Both the position numbers and the translations under genes were made by a program. This document shows, in pieces, positions 39,187 to 48,683 of a DNA stretch of 64,000 nt; position 1 is the first letter of the stretch, and every line of letters begins with the position of its first letter. The stretch covers positions 1 to 64,000 of the forward strand of contig JAHZIG010000013.1 in the NCBI GenBank assembly GCA_019419865.1. The letters are read 5' to 3'. Below the pieces are notes generated by a model that did no database searches, was not told the DNA's origin, and worked only from the letters and a program-made list of their open reading frames with translations. The stretch is from Clostridiales bacterium. Its GTDB lineage: Bacteria; Bacillota; Clostridia; Monoglobales; Monoglobaceae.

Positions 39187-39546
39187 ATGAAATATAAATT
39201 TATCGAGTATCCAAAATGCTCGACCTGTAAAAAAGCTAAGGCTTGGCTCGACGAGCATGGAATTGAATACGACGATCGGGATATAACAAAGGATAATCCT
39301 ACAGAGGCCGAGCTTAGAGAGTGGCGCGGCGTAAGCGGATTGGAGCTTAAGAGATTTTTTAATACGAGCGGTATGCTGTATAGAGAAAAACAACTTAAGG
39401 ATAAGCTGCCTACTATGAGCGACGACGAGCAATACGCTCTTCTCGCTACCGACGGTATGCTTGTAAAGCGTCCTATCGTAGTCGGCGACGACTTCGTTCT
39501 CGTCGGCTTTAAGGTTAAGGAATGGGAAGCTAAACTATTAAACTGA
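39187..39546 (+). CDS. ArsC/Spx/MgsR-family thioredoxin-fold protein
   Basis: 119 residues. YPKCSTCKKAKAWLDEHGIE has the CxxC redox motif. EWRGVSGLELKRFFNTSGML and DGMLVKRPIVVGDDFVLVGF are typical of the Spx/MgsR/YffB family. Members are arsenate-reductase-like or act as redox-sensing regulators of RNA polymerase. No arsenic genes are nearby, so a general redox role is more likely. It starts 20 bases after citrate synthase. Confidence 0.87.
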   Translation: MKYKFIEYPKCSTCKKAKAWLDEHGIEYDDRDITKDNPTEAELREWRGVSGLELKRFFNTSGMLYREKQLKDKLPTMSDDEQYALLATDGMLVKRPIVVGDDFVLVGFKVKEWEAKLLN

Positions 39547-39584
39547 TTTTATACGCAACAAAATATGATAAGGAGTTGACGCGC

Positions 39585-39956
39585 TTGCAATTTAAATTTG
39601 CTCATAATAATTTTAACGTAATGGATCTCGATAAATCCATAAAATTCTACAACGACGCTTTGGGACTTAAAGAAACGAAACGCAGCGTCGCTGAAGACGG
39701 AAGTTATATAATCATCTTTCTCGGCGACGGAGTAACTCCTCATCTCTTAGAGCTCACATGGCTCAGGGATTGGGGTAAGGATAAATACGATCTGGGCGAT
39801 AACGAATTTCATCTTGCGTTTAGAGTCGACGATTTTGAAGCGGCTCACGAAAAGCATAAAGAAATGGGTTGTATTTGCTTTGAAAATGAAAAAATGGGCA
39901 TTTACTTTATAAACGATCCGGATAATTATTGGCTTGAGATTATCCCTACAAGATAG
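39585..39956 (+). CDS. Glyoxalase-I-like (VOC) protein
   Basis: 123 residues from a TTG at 39585 (reads LQFKFAHNNFNVMDLDKSIK) behind AAGGAG; the upstream TTG at 39576 overlaps the ribosome site. The vicinal-oxygen-chelate fold signs are KFAHNNFNVMDLDKSI with the first metal His, LLELTW with the Glu, EFHLAFRVDDFEAAHEKHKE and the final YWLEIIPT with the Glu. It may be a lactoylglutathione lyase-like enzyme acting on methylglyoxal adducts of another thiol, because Clostridia usually lack glutathione. Confidence 0.85.
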   Translation: MQFKFAHNNFNVMDLDKSIKFYNDALGLKETKRSVAEDGSYIIIFLGDGVTPHLLELTWLRDWGKDKYDLGDNEFHLAFRVDDFEAAHEKHKEMGCICFENEKMGIYFINDPDNYWLEIIPTR

Positions 39957-39989
39957 TCGATAACCGGGATTTTTGCACACATATTATAA

Positions 39990-40025
39990 GGACGCCGCCT
40001 TGACCGGGCGGCGTCCGATTTTTAT
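39990..40025 (+). terminator. Strong rho-independent terminator
   Basis: GGACGCCGCC and GGCGGCGTCC, a perfect 10-bp stem with a seven-base loop, then GATTTTTATT. It ends the citrate synthase operon and separates it from the convergent pglX. Confidence 0.9.
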
Positions 40026-40127
40026 TATAATACGTCTAACTGTTTAAAAACGCTCGAAAATCGCGGTATACGACCGATTGTTTTAATTTATCAAACCTTT
40101 GTACTACAAGCTTTTACGAACTAAACC

Positions 40128-40156
40128 GCCGCGGCTCGACCATTCAAAGCCGCGGC
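40128..40156 (-). terminator. Hairpin after pglX
   Basis: GCCGCGGCT and AGCCGCGGC (9 bp, perfect) lie about 20 bases after the pglX stop. The following GGTTTAG has only a weak T-tract, so this may be a modest terminator. The rest of the gap between the two convergent operons holds nothing else that I can recognise. Confidence 0.55.
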
Positions 40157-40175
40157 TGATACGAAATGTTATCGG

Positions 40176-43100
40176 TCAACTAATCGGCGTAAATAAATTA
40201 ACGCTTTTTCCGTCCACGTTGCATTGACATTTATGATGGTTGAATTCTATCCCGTCGTCTAAATCTATATTCATATTTGACGAATCGATTGCCTCTAACT
40301 TATTTACGCAAGCCGCGCATTCGTTTAGCTTGTTGGTAAACTTTAGCTTTCTTGCGTTCAATTTAGAACCTTCGGCGGATCTCGCTTTTACCGCGTTTAT
40401 GCTCGTTAGCTGTTTTACTTCTTCTATCTCGCCTTCGCAGCAATTGATAAGCGCCGGAAGGTACTTTGAGCGCGCTGCGGAAAACGTCAGACTATTCAAG
40501 CGGTGCGCGTATACGAGCGCCGTAAAACCGCGGCGGGATCCGCTTTCGATCTGCCAATATATAGGACGCTTCTTATACGTTTTAAGATGATCCTTATAAA
40601 AATTCTTAACAAAGTAGTCGCGCGCAACGTCGACGGCGGAAACGCCTTCTTTTTTTGCATGATCTTCATCCAATGCGTTCGCTATGTAAATAAGGTTTTC
40701 CTCAAGTTTCTCCGCTCCGAAAACCTCGCCGATAAACTCTACGAACCTTTCGGTTATATCATATTTGAGAATATCGGGGTTCGCCTTTTTTAGCGCCTTT
40801 GCTTCGTCGCCGCCAAGTATCAGAAGGATATTATCTTCGACGGGCTTAAAACGGGAATATTCACCTATATCAAAACGGCTGCTGGCGCATATGAGGCCGG
40901 ATCTATCTAACGAATATCTTCCGAACATACAGCCGACCGCGTAAGATATAAGGCTTTTTACATCGTCCGCGGCGCTTACTCTTTTCACCGAAATATATTT
41001 ATCTTCAACCTTATATGAGACTTCGTCTTCCAGTCCGTATATATCTATGAATATCTTGTTTAGCTCTTCCTCGTTCCGCTTCAGTTCTCCGAACATATCG
41101 TTCGTTTTGGCTTTTCTGTTTTGATAAGTCTCTTCTACCGTACTCGCAGATTCGGCCGCAAGCGGATGTATTTTGAACTCGCTTGAGGTTTCGAACGAAT
41201 CCCAATCCGCTTTGCATATCTCTATATTGCGCTTTACAAGCTCGATAATTCTTGGCTTATGTACTTCGCTGATTATAACCGGGAACTTCGATATATGTCC
41301 CACCTCATAATTGAGCGTCGGCGATAAAAGCTTAGCGTATTCAAGCGCCGTAGAACTGTTGCAAAAACCCGCCAAATAGTAAAGCGTATCTTCGTCCGCG
41401 AATATGCTCGTTCCGGCTACGTCGAAAATATGCCCCTCGGGCTTATACCTAAACGAGATGTTTCCGGACGATATTTTCGACCAGGTGATGGACGGTTTAA
41501 AAAAGAAGTCCATATTCTGAGGCCTGGACCTCAGCTTTCCCCTTCCGTCTCTGAAATTTCTTATCTCTTCGCCGTCGTTTTCCCAATCGACTATATAATT
41601 TTCGTTTCCGTACCATTTTCTAAAGTCGCCGCCTTTATTATAAGGGAACCATTTACATCCGGATTCCGCCGCCTCCTCGCGGCTTTTCGCCCCAAATTTG
41701 ATAGCGCTTAGGTCGACCTCGTGCCATAGTCTTGTAAATCTCCTGTTGTCGGCGGTGGCCATTCCCTGTTTGGGTTCGGCGATCGAATCGAGCCGGACGC
41801 CGAGCGAATACGCGGCTATAAGCCTCTCCCCCGCCCAATAAGCTATAGGCGCGCCCGGGAGTTTTTCGAACACGGACATTTCTCTCTCATAACGGTAGCC
41901 GCAATCCGGATCTTTGATACCATCCAAGAAGAATTTTTTCTGTACCTGCATCCCGCCTTTAAAATCGGTCAGCTTGATAAACGCGCCCTTGTTTCTGTTT
42001 AATCCGTCCGCCGAGCCTAAGCCTTGCGGCGAACGCGCGTTTCTTATCACAAACGTACAGATAGGAACGGTAGCCTCCTCAAAAGCCGAGTATTCGAGCT
42101 GAACGAGCGAGGTTATACATTTATGGGATATGATAAACCTTCTGAGCCGCTCGTAAGATTTTATAAACATCCATACGAACGGCGTCATAAACGCGCAGTA
42201 TCCGTCGTCGTCGCAGTATTCAAAATTCCTGTACATAAACAGCGAGAACAGGTCGCCGCTGTAATCCTTATAATATTTTCTCGCGGTCTCTCTGAGCCTG
42301 CCGCCGAGCCTGTTCATATACGGCGGATTCGTGCATACGATTTTATATTTACGCGACATCGTGTCGGCTAAAATCGCTAATTTCTCAAGCTTATCTGAAT
42401 CATTCTGTAAATTCGTATTTATAAAACTGGGCTGAAAATAGCTGTCGTTATACGATTTGGCCGGTTTAAGATTATGGATAAAAGCCTTATAATCCTTAGC
42501 CGCCGGTTTGATCAGGGAACCGGTTTCCTTAGCGTCTTTAAAGACCGATATCAAATAATTGGCCGTAACCGTATCGTCCGCCAAAGCGTCGTCGTATTCG
42601 CTCATTCCGTCGCTCTCTTCTATCGCGTATATATTCGGGTCGGAGCTTTTTTTCAGCCATCTTCTGTTATACTTCCGCGCTTTCATCATGACGGCGAAGT
42701 ACGCGAGCTGCGCCGCGCGCTTATCTATATCGAGTCCAAATAGATTGTTCTTTACTATACTTCTCGCCGCGTCGGGATCCTGATATCCGCACTCTCTGTA
42801 TATCTCCATCAGCACGTCGAACGCGTAAGAAAGTATATGCCCGCTCCCAACGCAAGGGTCGAAGAAAGTCAAGTCCTCCGGCTTTACAGTATCGGATTTT
42901 AAATTATTTTCCGTTTCGTCATAGCCGCTTGGTATATAGTATTCGAGCTTTTCTTTAAGCCTGCTTTCCGGGTTTCGTTCAAGCCAGTATTTGCCCAGAG
43001 AATTATCAACCATATATTTCACTATCCAGTCCGTTGTAAAAATCTGGGTGGCGGCGGGTATATCGGATTTTTCTATCGCGCCTTTATAAATATTTATTAC

Positions 43101-43811
43101 CCGATCCCGCTCCTCCTCGTTATAGTATTGATACATCCAGCCGATGATTTCGACCGCGTCTTTAAAGTCGGACGCGTCTATATCGTTTATAAGTCTTTTT
43201 ACCGCTCCGTCCTCGCTCGAAAAACTTATATTCATTAAAAGTTCGGTATAATCGTCCTTTTTTTCAAATAGCCCAGGAAGGACATCGCTCAAAGAATTGC
43301 ACTCCTTGATAAACAAAAACCTGAAAAGCTCGTCGGTCTGCGCCGAGCGCTTGTAATTCAAAACGGTCTCCTCTTCCTCCGCGCTGAACTCAAGTCTCGA
43401 TTCAAACGGCCGCTCCATCACATCCGGTTCCGCATGTCCCTTTCTCGGCTCCAACACTCTTATCTTGTCCGGAAGATACCCGTTTACCTCCATAAACCTC
43501 ACGGCTATCAGACGATTAAACCAAGTGTACGCCGTCTCTTCTATTATCTGCTTGTAGGCGTCGGTATATTTCATAGATCTGCTCATTTCGGCTATCGTCT
43601 CGGCAAGCTTGTCCCATTGTTTGGTCTGCTTTCCGGACAGCGAATATTTCGCGGCGCCGCCTATATCAAAAACGTATACGCCGCCTTCTCCGGATACCGG
43701 ATCCGAGATTCCTTCCTCCGTTATCCCTATGAGCGCGGCCTTGTACATAGTGTCGGATATTAATTTTTTCCTTGCCCATACGGCAAAATTCTTTATAGCT
43801 GTTTTATTCAT
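40176..43811 (-). CDS. pglX: BREX-type adenine-specific DNA methyltransferase PglX
   Basis: 1211 residues, the usual length for BREX-1 PglX. IPAATQIFTTDWIVKYMVDN at about 250 leads into the AdoMet-binding motif (FFDPCVGSGHILSYAFDVL, about 316-333; Cys replaces the usual Ala). DIDKRAAQLAYFAVMMKARK follows and the catalytic NPPY lies at about 495. The C-terminal half is the target-recognition region, with SYERLRRFIISHKCITSLVQ and KFPVII-type repeats. In BREX, PglX adds N6-methyl marks at a non-palindromic site to label self DNA, and is also needed for defence. It begins 43 bases after brxC, behind GAGGTAGGCGCTT. The usual partners are absent. Confidence 0.92.
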   Translation of the reverse strand: MNKTAIKNFAVWARKKLISDTMYKAALIGITEEGISDPVSGEGGVYVFDIGGAAKYSLSGKQTKQWDKLAETIAEMSRSMKYTDAYKQIIEETAYTWFNRLIAVRFMEVNGYLPDKIRVLEPRKGHAEPDVMERPFESRLEFSAEEEETVLNYKRSAQTDELFRFLFIKECNSLSDVLPGLFEKKDDYTELLMNISFSSEDGAVKRLINDIDASDFKDAVEIIGWMYQYYNEEERDRVINIYKGAIEKSDIPAATQIFTTDWIVKYMVDNSLGKYWLERNPESRLKEKLEYYIPSGYDETENNLKSDTVKPEDLTFFDPCVGSGHILSYAFDVLMEIYRECGYQDPDAARSIVKNNLFGLDIDKRAAQLAYFAVMMKARKYNRRWLKKSSDPNIYAIEESDGMSEYDDALADDTVTANYLISVFKDAKETGSLIKPAAKDYKAFIHNLKPAKSYNDSYFQPSFINTNLQNDSDKLEKLAILADTMSRKYKIVCTNPPYMNRLGGRLRETARKYYKDYSGDLFSLFMYRNFEYCDDDGYCAFMTPFVWMFIKSYERLRRFIISHKCITSLVQLEYSAFEEATVPICTFVIRNARSPQGLGSADGLNRNKGAFIKLTDFKGGMQVQKKFFLDGIKDPDCGYRYEREMSVFEKLPGAPIAYWAGERLIAAYSLGVRLDSIAEPKQGMATADNRRFTRLWHEVDLSAIKFGAKSREEAAESGCKWFPYNKGGDFRKWYGNENYIVDWENDGEEIRNFRDGRGKLRSRPQNMDFFFKPSITWSKISSGNISFRYKPEGHIFDVAGTSIFADEDTLYYLAGFCNSSTALEYAKLLSPTLNYEVGHISKFPVIISEVHKPRIIELVKRNIEICKADWDSFETSSEFKIHPLAAESASTVEETYQNRKAKTNDMFGELKRNEEELNKIFIDIYGLEDEVSYKVEDKYISVKRVSAADDVKSLISYAVGCMFGRYSLDRSGLICASSRFDIGEYSRFKPVEDNILLILGGDEAKALKKANPDILKYDITERFVEFIGEVFGAEKLEENLIYIANALDEDHAKKEGVSAVDVARDYFVKNFYKDHLKTYKKRPIYWQIESGSRRGFTALVYAHRLNSLTFSAARSKYLPALINCCEGEIEEVKQLTSINAVKARSAEGSKLNARKLKFTNKLNECAACVNKLEAIDSSNMNIDLDDGIEFNHHKCQCNVDGKSVNLFTPIS

Positions 43812-43853
43812 AAGCGCCTACCTCGTCTTGTAAATTTTATCATAACAATGCGT

Positions 43854-46800
43854 CTAATATTCCTTTATTTTCGATTTCGAGCCGCCTTCGGTATCGGCGG
43901 CGTCTATCATATACATAACCCCAAGTATCTCGTCTGCGTTATCGCTGTCGGGAATTCTTTTCGCTATTTCTTTCAGCGCAACGCTTTCGTATAAAGCTCC
44001 GCCGGTCAATTTGTCGAGTTTATTTTTTGCGTCCGCTTTAAGAGCGTTTAAAATATTATAGTATATGTCGCTCAGCTCTAAATAACTCTCTCTGAGCTCG
44101 GGTATTCTTTTATACGGCTCGCCGTCGGATAAGATCTCGGCGATACTTGCGTATAACTTCTTCGCTTTTTCGTCCGGCATAAATTGAATTATATTCCTGA
44201 TCCTGCCGCACAGACCGGCCGCCATACTGTAGATCTTGTATTGATCGCTTTTGAAAAACTCCCGTACTCGCTCAAATTTGCGATAAAAACCGGCTATTTC
44301 ATCCGCCTTTGCCGCGACGACGTTTTTTCCCGTCTCAAGTTCGCGTCTATCCGACGCCGGACAGACTTCGCCTATTAATTCCCTGCCGGACGCGATAATC
44401 TCTCTGCCGGGGTATTTGAACATGTTATCCGCGCAGATATTATCTTCGGCTATGTAATATACCGAATATTTATCAAGCTCAGTCCTCAGCTTATCAAGCT
44501 CCGTAAACAGACTCGAAGCGATAAAAGAATCGTCCGGAGCAGTATCCGCGTCGCTCAGTTCCAAATACAGTCCGCGCAGTTTTGTTAGGACGTTTTCTTT
44601 ATCTATATTCGTATCATTGAACCCGAAAAGCTCGGGCTTATCCTGTCTCTTATTGTCGGCTATAATGCCAAATATTTCTTCCGGTTCGCACAGCTTAAAA
44701 ATATCGGTATTGACCCCGTTTAAGATCAAGCCTATACGGTTATCCTTAAGCAGCGTAAGTATCAGCCAGACCGTATCGCTCTGCGGATATCCGTAAGGCG
44801 GCTTTAGAAATCGACGCTTGACTTCGTCGACCGAGATTTTGCCGCTTAAACCGATATATTCTTCCATATCGTCGAGCGCGGCGGCGTTTTGCTTATACTT
44901 AACCGAGTTCGGCTTAGCTCCGTAGGTCAACTCTTTCATTATATCATCGTATCCGATATGCTCGTTTATCAGCGCGTTTTTATGATATACCTCCGCGGCC
45001 AAGCGCTCCGCCGCCCGTTTTATGGTAACGCCAAAGACCTTTTCGCCGAGCGAATATACGAGCGCGTTATCCGCGGCGTTTTTTAGATATATCTCGGCAC
45101 GGCTCATAAGCGCGGTCTTTTCTTCAGTCTTGATCTTGACGAATCGGTCGTCTAAATTCCTCGCCCCGACGGATTCGATATATTTTTCTATCTGGATAGC
45201 CCGCCTTATCTCATCAAAGCTCTCCATAATGTTTGGACGATCGGAGTCCGCCGAACCGTCGAGCAGGACAATAGTTTGCCTGCATTCTCCCGAAAGCAGC
45301 TTTAGATCGCCGTCGCCGTAACTTATCTCGCCAAGCCCCGTTATGAAATTCACGCCTACGTCGCATCCGCCGCGGATCTGTTTATACGGAGCGCCGTCGA
45401 TAAATCTGCCAAGACCTACCTCGGCTCCGTTCGGTAACGCTATCTTTTTCAAGGTAAATATTTTACCAAACAGTACGTCGGCGATACTTCTTACGATCTC
45501 GCGGTTTTCTACGTCGATCTTAGAGATCTTGTTTTCTGTTTCGATTTCGCCGGTCGATAAAAACGCGAACGCGTCGCCGCGCTTTTTTATTGTATTCGTC
45601 TTTAAAAGCGCCGCTAACGCGGTTCTAAGCTCGGTCGTCGCTTTATCCGCATCCTGCTTTAGGTCTGAGATAAGCAGTTTTAATAAATTCCCCTCGGTCG
45701 CGCGGACTGAATTCGAGTACTTTAAAATAAGGAGCGTCTTTAATATATCGACCGCGAGCCTTTTTTGAGCGCCGCCGATCCGCTCGTTTTTCAAATATTT
45801 ATCCGCATCCTCGACGACTTCGGTCTCGTCGGGAGAAAAAAATTCCCTCAGCCCGCCGTAGAACGCATAAAGCGGCGCTATGGCGCGACCGTTCTTCTCG
45901 AACGTTTTCATATACGTCAGAGCCGAATGGAACACGGACAGTATAGATCGTTCCGCGGTTGAAATATCCGCTCCCGCCTCGCCGCGCTTTCTGATATTAT
46001 CGAGGACTTCGGGCAATAACTTAAACTGATACGGCGCGAACGGATATAGGCTTATAAACCTGGCTTTGTCCTCAAAAACCACGTCTGAATCGGAATAGAT
46101 CGTATCAGAAAACTTGAGTCGGTACCGCGAATACATTCTGCTAAGCGACCCGACGCCCGAACGGTTCTTTTCGAGAAACCTTTTTACAACGATCTCCTCG
46201 GTCTCGAGGCTCTTAAGCGATACTTTAAGCGCAAATCTTCCGCGTATCTTTGAAAAATCAAGCGCGTTCTGGTCTTTAATATTCATCTCATGCTGAGACG
46301 TGACCACGATCCACGCTCTGCCTCGGCAGGAGCTTGAAAGCGCTTCCACGATAGTTTGAAGTTCGAGCATAAGAGCCGTATCTCCGCCGATAAATTGTCC
46401 TATTTCGTCGGCTAAAAAGACTACCGCCGCGCCAGTTTTATCAGTATGCTCCCTAACTACGCCCGCAAACTCGTCTATACTTGTTCGATAATCCGAGTTC
46501 ATGTTGGCGCAGACGCTCTCGATCGCGCCGCTCGACATTACCCCAAGCGCCGCCGTTGCTTTTATGATATAGTCCGCTGCGAACCCCGGCTCGCCGCGCC
46601 GCGACGACCAGTCGCTGCCGGAGACGCTTTTAAATTCGCGCTTAAAATCCTCGTATTTTCCAATACCGGCCAAATATCTTTCAAACTCGGCGACGGCGGG
46701 GTTATTTTCACAGTAGCCGCAGTTTTTGTTAAATACGTTTAAAAACGCCGCGGTCAGGCTCCTGTTTTCGCCGCCCTTGACCGCTTGCATATCTATATTA

Positions 46801-47156
46801 AAAAGGATCGGCTCGATATTCAGATCTTCGATCCTTTTGGCGGCTTCGAGAATCTCGCTTCCGGCGCCGGTCTCCGTAAAATTCCGCTCCGACAAGCCGC
46901 GGCCGTCCAACATCAGCGACAGCGTCTTAAGGAAATGCGATTTCCCGCTCCCAAAATCGCCCGATATCCATATCCCGGTATTCTCCGTCTCTGAGGCTAT
47001 ACCGGATATTATTCGATTCAAGATCAAACTTAAGTTTTCGGCGACGCTTCTTGTAAAAATATATTCAGATAAGTCGCCCTCGCCGCCTTTCTCGGCGAAC
47101 ACAACGCCGTTATAATCGTCCGCCGCAGGCGCGGAGAGCATATCTTCTAACTTCAT
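43854..47156 (-). CDS. brxC: BREX-type P-loop ATPase BrxC
   Basis: 1100 residues, near the usual ~1200 for BrxC. The Walker A motif GDFGSGKSHFLKTL is at about 66-79 and Walker B (VVFLADEIGQFI) at about 245-256. VTSQHEMNIKDQNALDFSKI and RGRFALKVSLKSLETEEIVV follow as in BrxC/PglY proteins (DUF499-like). LYPFAPYQFKLLPEVLDNIR is another family block. BrxC is a DNA-bound AAA-type ATPase needed for BREX restriction and methylation. The order brxC-pglX is the same as in type 1 BREX, but nothing like brxA/brxB precedes it and no pglZ or brxL follows. Confidence 0.92.
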   Translation of the reverse strand: MKLEDMLSAPAADDYNGVVFAEKGGEGDLSEYIFTRSVAENLSLILNRIISGIASETENTGIWISGDFGSGKSHFLKTLSLMLDGRGLSERNFTETGAGSEILEAAKRIEDLNIEPILFNIDMQAVKGGENRSLTAAFLNVFNKNCGYCENNPAVAEFERYLAGIGKYEDFKREFKSVSGSDWSSRRGEPGFAADYIIKATAALGVMSSGAIESVCANMNSDYRTSIDEFAGVVREHTDKTGAAVVFLADEIGQFIGGDTALMLELQTIVEALSSSCRGRAWIVVTSQHEMNIKDQNALDFSKIRGRFALKVSLKSLETEEIVVKRFLEKNRSGVGSLSRMYSRYRLKFSDTIYSDSDVVFEDKARFISLYPFAPYQFKLLPEVLDNIRKRGEAGADISTAERSILSVFHSALTYMKTFEKNGRAIAPLYAFYGGLREFFSPDETEVVEDADKYLKNERIGGAQKRLAVDILKTLLILKYSNSVRATEGNLLKLLISDLKQDADKATTELRTALAALLKTNTIKKRGDAFAFLSTGEIETENKISKIDVENREIVRSIADVLFGKIFTLKKIALPNGAEVGLGRFIDGAPYKQIRGGCDVGVNFITGLGEISYGDGDLKLLSGECRQTIVLLDGSADSDRPNIMESFDEIRRAIQIEKYIESVGARNLDDRFVKIKTEEKTALMSRAEIYLKNAADNALVYSLGEKVFGVTIKRAAERLAAEVYHKNALINEHIGYDDIMKELTYGAKPNSVKYKQNAAALDDMEEYIGLSGKISVDEVKRRFLKPPYGYPQSDTVWLILTLLKDNRIGLILNGVNTDIFKLCEPEEIFGIIADNKRQDKPELFGFNDTNIDKENVLTKLRGLYLELSDADTAPDDSFIASSLFTELDKLRTELDKYSVYYIAEDNICADNMFKYPGREIIASGRELIGEVCPASDRRELETGKNVVAAKADEIAGFYRKFERVREFFKSDQYKIYSMAAGLCGRIRNIIQFMPDEKAKKLYASIAEILSDGEPYKRIPELRESYLELSDIYYNILNALKADAKNKLDKLTGGALYESVALKEIAKRIPDSDNADEILGVMYMIDAADTEGGSKSKIKEY

Positions 47157-47202
47157 AGTCTATTCCTCTTGTTATAGTTGACAATCTTACTTTACGAATA
47201 TT

Positions 47203-47231
47203 ATTTTAACATAGTTTTTGGCGGTATTCAA
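47203..47231 (-). promoter_or_regulatory. Promoter of brxC-pglX
   Basis: Minus strand TTGAAT, 17 bases, TAAAAT, about 45 bases upstream of the brxC start. This suggests that the two genes are a complete transcription unit. The 110 bases further right, up to the tlpA terminator, hold no gene. Confidence 0.55.
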
Positions 47232-47342
47232 GATTTATGAAAAGGTTAATTTTATTCGTTCAAAAGCGGAACCTAAGAATTACAAAGTTGAATTTTGACC
47301 GGCGTTAAAACGTTTTTAAGCCGAAGTCGACGCTAAATATCC

Positions 47343-47379
47343 AAAATAAAAGTCCGATAGCTCTGGGCGTCTACCGGAC
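47343..47379 (-). terminator. Terminator of the rhodanese-ccdA-tlpA operon
   Basis: Minus strand GTCCGGTAG and CTATCGGAC (9 bp, one G-T pair) around a 10-base loop, then TTTTATTTT. It lies just after the tlpA stop. Confidence 0.8.
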
Positions 47380-47388
47380 CGCGTTATT

Positions 47389-47979
47389 CTACTTTATCAT
47401 CTGTATCCCGCGTTCAAGAGTGTTCGCGTCGATCATACCGTTTGCGTATGTCGTAAGATTCCCGTCGCCGTCTATAAAATACGTCGTGGGCAGAGAGTAC
47501 GCGCCGTACGCGGTAGCCGCGCTGAGTTCTGTGTCAAAGAATACTGGAAAAGTAAAGCCCTGGGCTTCTACGTATTCTTTAGCGATCTCGACGGTCTCTC
47601 TGTCGCCGTCGGTCATGTTTACCATCAAAAACTGTATATCGGTGTGTTCCTGAGCCGCCGCGTTAAAGTCGGGCATCTCCTCTTTGCAGGGCGGACACCA
47701 GCTCGCCCAGAAGTTTAGGACGATCGGTTTTCCGAAATAATCTGATAAATTGACTTCCGCTCCGCTGTAATCTATCACAGTAAAATCGGGCGCTCTGTAG
47801 TTTTCCGGCTCCGGCTCGGCGGTCTCGGCGGAGCTTTGAGATTCGGTCGTCTCCGTATCGCTAACCGAGAGATTGTCGGGCGAATAGTCCTCGCTCAATC
47901 TGCCGTATAAGGCGTACGCGCCGGCAAAGAGGGCTACGACTACTACGACCAGCGCCGCCAATACTATTTTCTTTTTCAT
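47389..47979 (-). CDS. TlpA/ResA-family thiol-disulfide protein
   Basis: 196 residues. The N-terminal signal-anchor (KKIVLAALVVVVVALFAGAY) is followed by an acidic linker rich in Ser and Glu, then a thioredoxin fold with NFWASWCPPCKEEMPDF (active CPPC), FLMVNMTDGDRETVEIAKEY and the cis-Pro loop (YSLPTTYFIDGDGN). It works outside the membrane, reducing or exchanging disulfides with electrons from the CcdA protein encoded just upstream. The 13-base gap and order CcdA-TlpA are typical of a reducing pathway. Confidence 0.9.
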   Translation of the reverse strand: MKKKIVLAALVVVVVALFAGAYALYGRLSEDYSPDNLSVSDTETTESQSSAETAEPEPENYRAPDFTVIDYSGAEVNLSDYFGKPIVLNFWASWCPPCKEEMPDFNAAAQEHTDIQFLMVNMTDGDRETVEIAKEYVEAQGFTFPVFFDTELSAATAYGAYSLPTTYFIDGDGNLTTYANGMIDANTLERGIQMIK

Positions 47980-47992
47980 TTCAACTCCTCCT

Positions 47993-48655
47993 TTATGACA
48001 GCATAGCGAGCCATTTGCCTAAAAATCCCGTCGCCATAAGGACGCCGACAAGGATCAGAAGTAGGCCGCAGATAATATTTATTATTCTATAGTTTCGTTT
48101 TATAAAGTCGAACGCGTTTTTAAGTTTGTCGATCAGGACCGCGCTTGCCACAAACGGGACGCCGAGGCCTATTGAATATAAAAGCAGCATTATGACGCCG
48201 CTGAGCGCATGCCCCTGCTGAGACGCGAGAGCCAGCGCCGAGCCCAAAAACGCGCCCACGCACGGGGTCCAGCCGATCGAAAACGCGATACCGAACAGCG
48301 CCGAGGAGAAGAACCCAAGATTCTTTGTGTTCACAGAAGCGTTCATTCCTCTGAAAAGGTTCAGCTTAAACACGCCCAAAAAGTTAAGCCCGAAGAAAAC
48401 GACGATCAGACCGGTTACTATATTTACCGCGGTCTGGTATTCTCTTAAAAATGCTCCGACCGTTCCCGCCAACGCGCCCATGGCCACAAAGACGATCGTG
48501 AAGCCCATGACGAAGCCAAGCGAGTTTTTCAAGGTTTTCGCCGTAGAATCGGCGTCTCCTCCCGCAAAATATGATATGTATACCGGCAGCATGGGCAGCA
48601 GGCACGGCGATATAAACGTGATTATTCCCTCCAAAAAGGTGATAAAATATTGCAT
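47993..48655 (-). CDS. ccdA: CcdA/DsbD-type transmembrane electron carrier
   Basis: 220 residues with six predicted membrane segments. ISPCLLPMLPVYISYFAGGD carries the first cysteine in the conserved PCLLP turn, and AFSIGWTPCVGAFLGSALAL carries the second in the TPC motif. CcdA moves reducing power from cytoplasmic thioredoxin to the outer face, here most likely to the TlpA protein. The gene starts 28 bases after the rhodanese stop. Confidence 0.92.
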   Translation of the reverse strand: MQYFITFLEGIITFISPCLLPMLPVYISYFAGGDADSTAKTLKNSLGFVMGFTIVFVAMGALAGTVGAFLREYQTAVNIVTGLIVVFFGLNFLGVFKLNLFRGMNASVNTKNLGFFSSALFGIAFSIGWTPCVGAFLGSALALASQQGHALSGVIMLLLYSIGLGVPFVASAVLIDKLKNAFDFIKRNYRIINIICGLLLILVGVLMATGFLGKWLAMLS

Positions 48656-48683
48656 AGCTCTATCCTTTCCAAATCAAACAGTA

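Noticed and set aside
39187..39546. True arsenate reductase
   Set aside because: Only the fold and CxxC motif match; no ars operon genes are near, so I keep the broader Spx/ArsC family call.
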